Below are positions 22,111 through 25,061 of a DNA stretch of 25,061 nucleotides, in pieces; positions within the stretch are counted from its first letter, which is position 1, and every line of letters starts with the position of its first letter. The notes beneath the pieces were generated by a model that did not search any database, had not been told where the DNA came from, and saw only the letters and a list, made by a program, of their open reading frames with translations. The stretch is from a virus: positions 1 through 25,061 of the IMG/VR virus record IMGVR_UViG_3300025769_000779; one strand, written 5' to 3'. Position numbers and translations under genes: made by a program.

Positions 22111-24263
22111 TTACATTTACACCCATTTTTATGTTCGTCTAATTCATTTTTGATATCTTTGATTGCTTCTATTAATAAGGGTACAAGTTTTTCATACTGC
22201 ACAGTATAATAATTATTGTCAATAGGAGCAGGTTTAACTGCTTCAGGACATACTTCTAAAACTTCTTGTGCAGACACACCAACCTGATCTTCATCATCAA
22301 ATATATTAGCATCTAATTTTTTAGCCGTGTCGTTCCAATTAAAATTATAACCATTTAATTTAGAAACTTTTTCTAATGCTGAAGGTATTATTTCTTTAAA
22401 ATCTTTTAATCTTTTATCTGATGTTAAACCTGTAATATTTCCAGAAGCTGTTATTGCACCTGCAACTGTAAGAGTGCTACCATCAAAAGTTAGATTAGCT
22501 TCATCTGTAATAGCACTTGTACCATTGCCTGTTAAAACTCTATTGCTTGTAAGTGATGTTGCTCCTGTACCACCATTAGCAACACCTAATGTACCTGACA
22601 CACCACCTGCTCCTGATGTACCTAACGCTGTTGTTGTAGATACAGAAGCAAAACCTAAATTTCCAGATGCATCAGTTTTTAAAAATTGTCCTGCACTTCC
22701 ATCACTAGCAGGTAATGTAAAAGCTGTGTCACTAGCTGTCTTTTTTAGTGTACCTATATGTACACCTGTTGTATCGCCTGTTACATTACCTGTTACATTG
22801 CCCTCTAGATTTGCAACAAGTGTTCCTGCAGTTCCACTAAATACTTCAGAACTATTTGTCGCTTGAGTTAAAAGAGTAAACTTAGCTTCACTATCATCAT
22901 ACCCAAAGAAACCTACTCTAGCTGATCCATCGTTGTATTTAAACTCAATACCTCTATCTTTATTATCATCACTATCGCTTTCTCCTAAAGTAATAATAGG
23001 GTCTTTAAGTGTTGTTACAGTGCTATTTATTGTTGTCGTTGAACCACTAACTGTAAGGTTGCCCCCTATGGTAACATTACGACCAAATGATGCATCTCCT
23101 GCTTCTGACATATCTAAAGTTAAAGCAGTAACGTTACTACCTCCATCATTACCTTGAAATATCATATCTTTATTAGATACAAGAGATTTAATTGTTAGGT
23201 TATCATCAGTCATATCAACATGACCAATATTGGCACTACCATCTTTAAATATAACTTGTTCACCTGCAGCATCAAGAACAATGTCTGCCGCACTATCTAA
23301 TGTCATATCCCCAGAAGATAAAGCTATTGTTGTACCATCAATATTAAAATTATCAATGTTTATGCCAGAATTAATAGTAAGTTCTGTGCCAAAAGTCACT
23401 CCTGTTCCAAATGTAATTTGTGCTGTTTCTGCTCCTGCAACTATATTACTAAACACAACTTCACTGTCTTCAGTTCCGTTACTTACATCTTTAACTTGTG
23501 TTGTTATTTTTGCAATGTTTCTAGAGTTGTTACCATCACTGTCTGCTTTAAATAATATTGACCCACCTAAATCATCATCTGCAGGTGAAGCCGAATCTCT
23601 TTCAATAACAAGAACAGGACCTGCACTAGTCCCTGCTTCAGTGCTTTTAAGATGTAAAAGATTTCCTGTGTTTACAGAAGATAAAAGTAAACCAGTGTCG
23701 TGAACATGAGTAAGAACAATGTCACTGTCTGCACCAAAGTTTATAATAGCACCATCAGAAGCTAAAGTTAAGTCATCGCCAACTGTTAGATCAGTGGATA
23801 TATCTACTCGTGTGCTTGCATTAATATCTACAATAGGTGCTGTAATTTCTAATTCATCATCTGCGTCTATGTCTAGTTGACCATCTGTTGACGAATTTAT
23901 AAATATAGCAGTATCTCTAAGTTGTATTTTTTTATCTGTAGCTACAAGTATATCTTCACCTAAACCATCTATATACGCAGTTCCATCTATATATAGATCT
24001 CTAAACTTAAGAGAACTTGTTCCTAAATCTCTAGCATCATCACTGTCAGGATGAAAAGCTGTACTTGTTGTTCTATATTGTTGTCCGGGGCCTATCTTTT
24101 CTATTGCCCCACCTTCTCCTGCCGTTCCATCGTGTGTGTGTCCACTTGTTTCAAACGTAGCTTTTATGGCATCAAATTCACCATCAAGATCAGATGCATT
24201 TATTACATTACCGTCTGCTATATTATTAGAACTATCGTTTCTATTTGCGTAACCTGTACCCAT
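22107..24263 (-). CDS. Tail fibre with C-terminal S74 intramolecular chaperone
   Basis: A 718-residue protein. The N-terminus (NIADGNVINASDLDGEFDAI, 14-33) matches the attachment part of many marine phage fibres. The long middle consists of Asp/Ser/Gly/Thr-rich beta repeats such as GNVTGNVTGDTTG, typical of trimeric fibre shafts. From about residue 614 the protein has a peptidase S74 domain: SDKRLKDFKEIIPSALEKV, then LNGYNFNW, VGVSAQEV and a final YEKLVPLLIEAI. In this family the serine of the SD-x-RLK motif cleaves the chaperone from the folded trimer. The extreme C-terminus, after the domain, has two cysteines (CKC). GGGAGAAGG precedes the ATG. Confidence 0.85.
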   Translation of the reverse strand: MGTGYANRNDSSNNIADGNVINASDLDGEFDAIKATFETSGHTHDGTAGEGGAIEKIGPGQQYRTTSTAFHPDSDDARDLGTSSLKFRDLYIDGTAYIDGLGEDILVATDKKIQLRDTAIFINSSTDGQLDIDADDELEITAPIVDINASTRVDISTDLTVGDDLTLASDGAIINFGADSDIVLTHVHDTGLLLSSVNTGNLLHLKSTEAGTSAGPVLVIERDSASPADDDLGGSILFKADSDGNNSRNIAKITTQVKDVSNGTEDSEVVFSNIVAGAETAQITFGTGVTFGTELTINSGINIDNFNIDGTTIALSSGDMTLDSAADIVLDAAGEQVIFKDGSANIGHVDMTDDNLTIKSLVSNKDMIFQGNDGGSNVTALTLDMSEAGDASFGRNVTIGGNLTVSGSTTTINSTVTTLKDPIITLGESDSDDNKDRGIEFKYNDGSARVGFFGYDDSEAKFTLLTQATNSSEVFSGTAGTLVANLEGNVTGNVTGDTTGVHIGTLKKTASDTAFTLPASDGSAGQFLKTDASGNLGFASVSTTTALGTSGAGGVSGTLGVANGGTGATSLTSNRVLTGNGTSAITDEANLTFDGSTLTVAGAITASGNITGLTSDKRLKDFKEIIPSALEKVSKLNGYNFNWNDTAKKLDANIFDDEDQVGVSAQEVLEVCPEAVKPAPIDNNYYTVQYEKLVPLLIEAIKDIKNELDEHKNGCKCK

Positions 24264-24352
24264 TACCTTCTCCCATATTGACCATACTCTAATGCAATAG
24301 CATCAAATGAGTATGGGGGGTTGCTTGACTCTGAATTAAATTGTAAAGACAC
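24263..24352 (-). CDS. Candidate tiny gene (29 residues) between tail gene and fibre gene
   Basis: A GTG start overlaps the TAG stop of the upstream gene (TAGTG) and the TAA stop overlaps the fibre ATG (TAATG), so 29 codons fill the gap exactly. The peptide starts MSLQFNSESSNPPYSFD and continues AIALEYGQYGRR. Its YSFDAIALEYG part resembles the ISF-x-x-I motif at the start of the 268-residue fibre-like protein. The last codons double as the ribosome binding site of the fibre gene. It may be a real small protein, a coupling leader, or chance. Confidence 0.42.
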   Translation of the reverse strand: MSLQFNSESSNPPYSFDAIALEYGQYGRR

Positions 24353-25061
24353 TATGTTGTTTGTTGTGTAAATACAGATTTTAGTGTAGCACCACTATAC
24401 TTTGCTGTTCCGTATGTGCTTCCTGAATCTCCGTATAAAAATGTTCCTGTTGTTCCAGATGTATTTGCTATTGTTATTGTGTTTGGTTCAATAATCCCAG
24501 TTTCAGATAAGTCAAATTTTAAATTAAAATCAACACTTAATGAACCTTGAGGATCTGTATATATTATAGCCTTATATATCGTTTTACGCAAGCGTGGATC
24601 TGAAATAGGGAAATATGGAGTTGAAAAGTTTGCTGTTATGTTTGTGCCATCAAAACTATTACCTGATTCCATTTGATAAACATAACCATCTGTGTTAGCA
24701 AACACTACAAGCTCAACACCTTGACGCAAACTTGAATGTGCAACTTTAGCTTGTATGCCAGATGTTTCCGACCAATTAAACGAAACACCTTGCTGACCTA
24801 ATACTTGTGTTCCAATAAACCCTTTTGCTGATTCTTTAGTAACACTGTTAGAAAAACCAAATATTCTATATTGTGTTTTTGATCCTATAGTAACACTAGA
24901 AAACTCTGTATGTGCTTGCACAAAGTCTTCTACCTTATTCTGTATAACTTTTGATATAGATAATAAATTAAAGTCTCCAACTTTTTCTGTACCTGATATA
25001 GTTCTTAAACCATCTTTTGCTAAAAATACAATGTCTCCTGCAACTTCTTGTACAGTGTCGC
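24352..25061 (-). CDS. Tail nozzle-like protein, C-terminal part (5' end outside window)
   Basis: The frame is open from the window edge to the TAG at 24352-24354, giving the last 235 or so residues of a larger protein. An internal GTG at 24921 would give a 189-residue protein, but the frame continues upstream with coherent sequence (GDIVFLAKDGLRTISG, then GDFNLLSISKVIQNKV), so I treat it as partial. A beta-rich pattern follows (GVELVVFANTDGYVYQMESG). The FLAKDGLR ... GDF pattern and position before the fibre gene recall the tail nozzle (T7 gp12-like, tail tubular protein B) of marine podoviruses. This family call rests on memory and context. Confidence 0.55.
   Translation of the reverse strand, partial: DTVQEVAGDIVFLAKDGLRTISGTEKVGDFNLLSISKVIQNKVEDFVQAHTEFSSVTIGSKTQYRIFGFSNSVTKESAKGFIGTQVLGQQGVSFNWSETSGIQAKVAHSSLRQGVELVVFANTDGYVYQMESGNSFDGTNITANFSTPYFPISDPRLRKTIYKAIIYTDPQGSLSVDFNLKFDLSETGIIEPNTITIANTSGTTGTFLYGDSGSTYGTAKYSGATLKSVFTQQTT

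Noticed and set aside
23230-23703. Open plus-strand frame of 157 codons opposite the tail fibre gene
   Set aside because: It is antisense to the beta-repeat shaft. Its Val/Pro/Ser-rich product mirrors the Asp/Gly/Thr-rich sense protein, and it lacks a start signal.

Overview
This window looks like about 25 kb of a double-stranded DNA tailed phage of podovirus type, probably marine. The DNA is AT-rich, nearly every base is coding, and most neighbouring genes overlap by 1-20 bases (TAATG, ATGA and TAGTG junctions). There are no ribosomal, metabolic-operon or mobile-element genes. The gene set (DnaB-like helicase with a separate primase, family A DNA polymerase, endonuclease VII, endonuclease I, B12-dependent ribonucleotide reductase, MazG, then internal-virion and tail-fibre genes) recalls from memory the roseophage SIO1 / cobavirus (Zobellviridae) type of marine podovirus. 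I cannot confirm that placement without a search, and the host is not identifiable from the sequence.

Bases 1-13005 read rightward and form the early/replication arm. They hold the 3' end of a C5-cytosine DNA methyltransferase, a tRNA-Cys, several small phage genes including a SleB-type cell-wall hydrolase, and then the replication and recombination block. That block runs primase, helicase, endonuclease VII-like resolvase, DNA polymerase, a probable single-strand binding protein with a bacterial SSB-like acidic tail, a Cas4/RecB-type Fe-S exonuclease and a T7 endonuclease I-like resolvase. It is followed by small genes including DUF3310, a class II ribonucleotide reductase, a possible RMF/CrpP-like small protein and MazG. 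Two promoter-like sequences of matching layout lie before the primase and before the SSB-like gene.

Bases 13006-25061 read leftward and form the virion arm. In transcription order it has the 3' part of a tail nozzle-like gene, a candidate 29-residue gene, a tail fibre ending in an S74 intramolecular chaperone, a second fibre/tip-like protein, a small membrane-anchored coiled-coil protein, a virion protein with nine 11-residue repeats, two small proteins, and two very large proteins that sit where T7-like phages carry internal (ejected) virion proteins. The two arms converge with no spacer at 13005/13006, where a long imperfect hairpin overlaps both stop codons.

Together the early arm supplies a nearly self-contained replisome plus nucleotide supply: dNTPs from NTPs or NDPs via RNR, nucleotide clean-up by MazG, fork and junction processing by two resolvases and an exonuclease. 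The late arm supplies the tail and ejection apparatus. Terminase, portal, major capsid, integrase and an RNA polymerase are not in the window. Three genes shorter than 60 codons were found by reading (10140-10319, 12293-12451, and the more speculative 24263-24352). No stretch over 300 bases lacks a gene.
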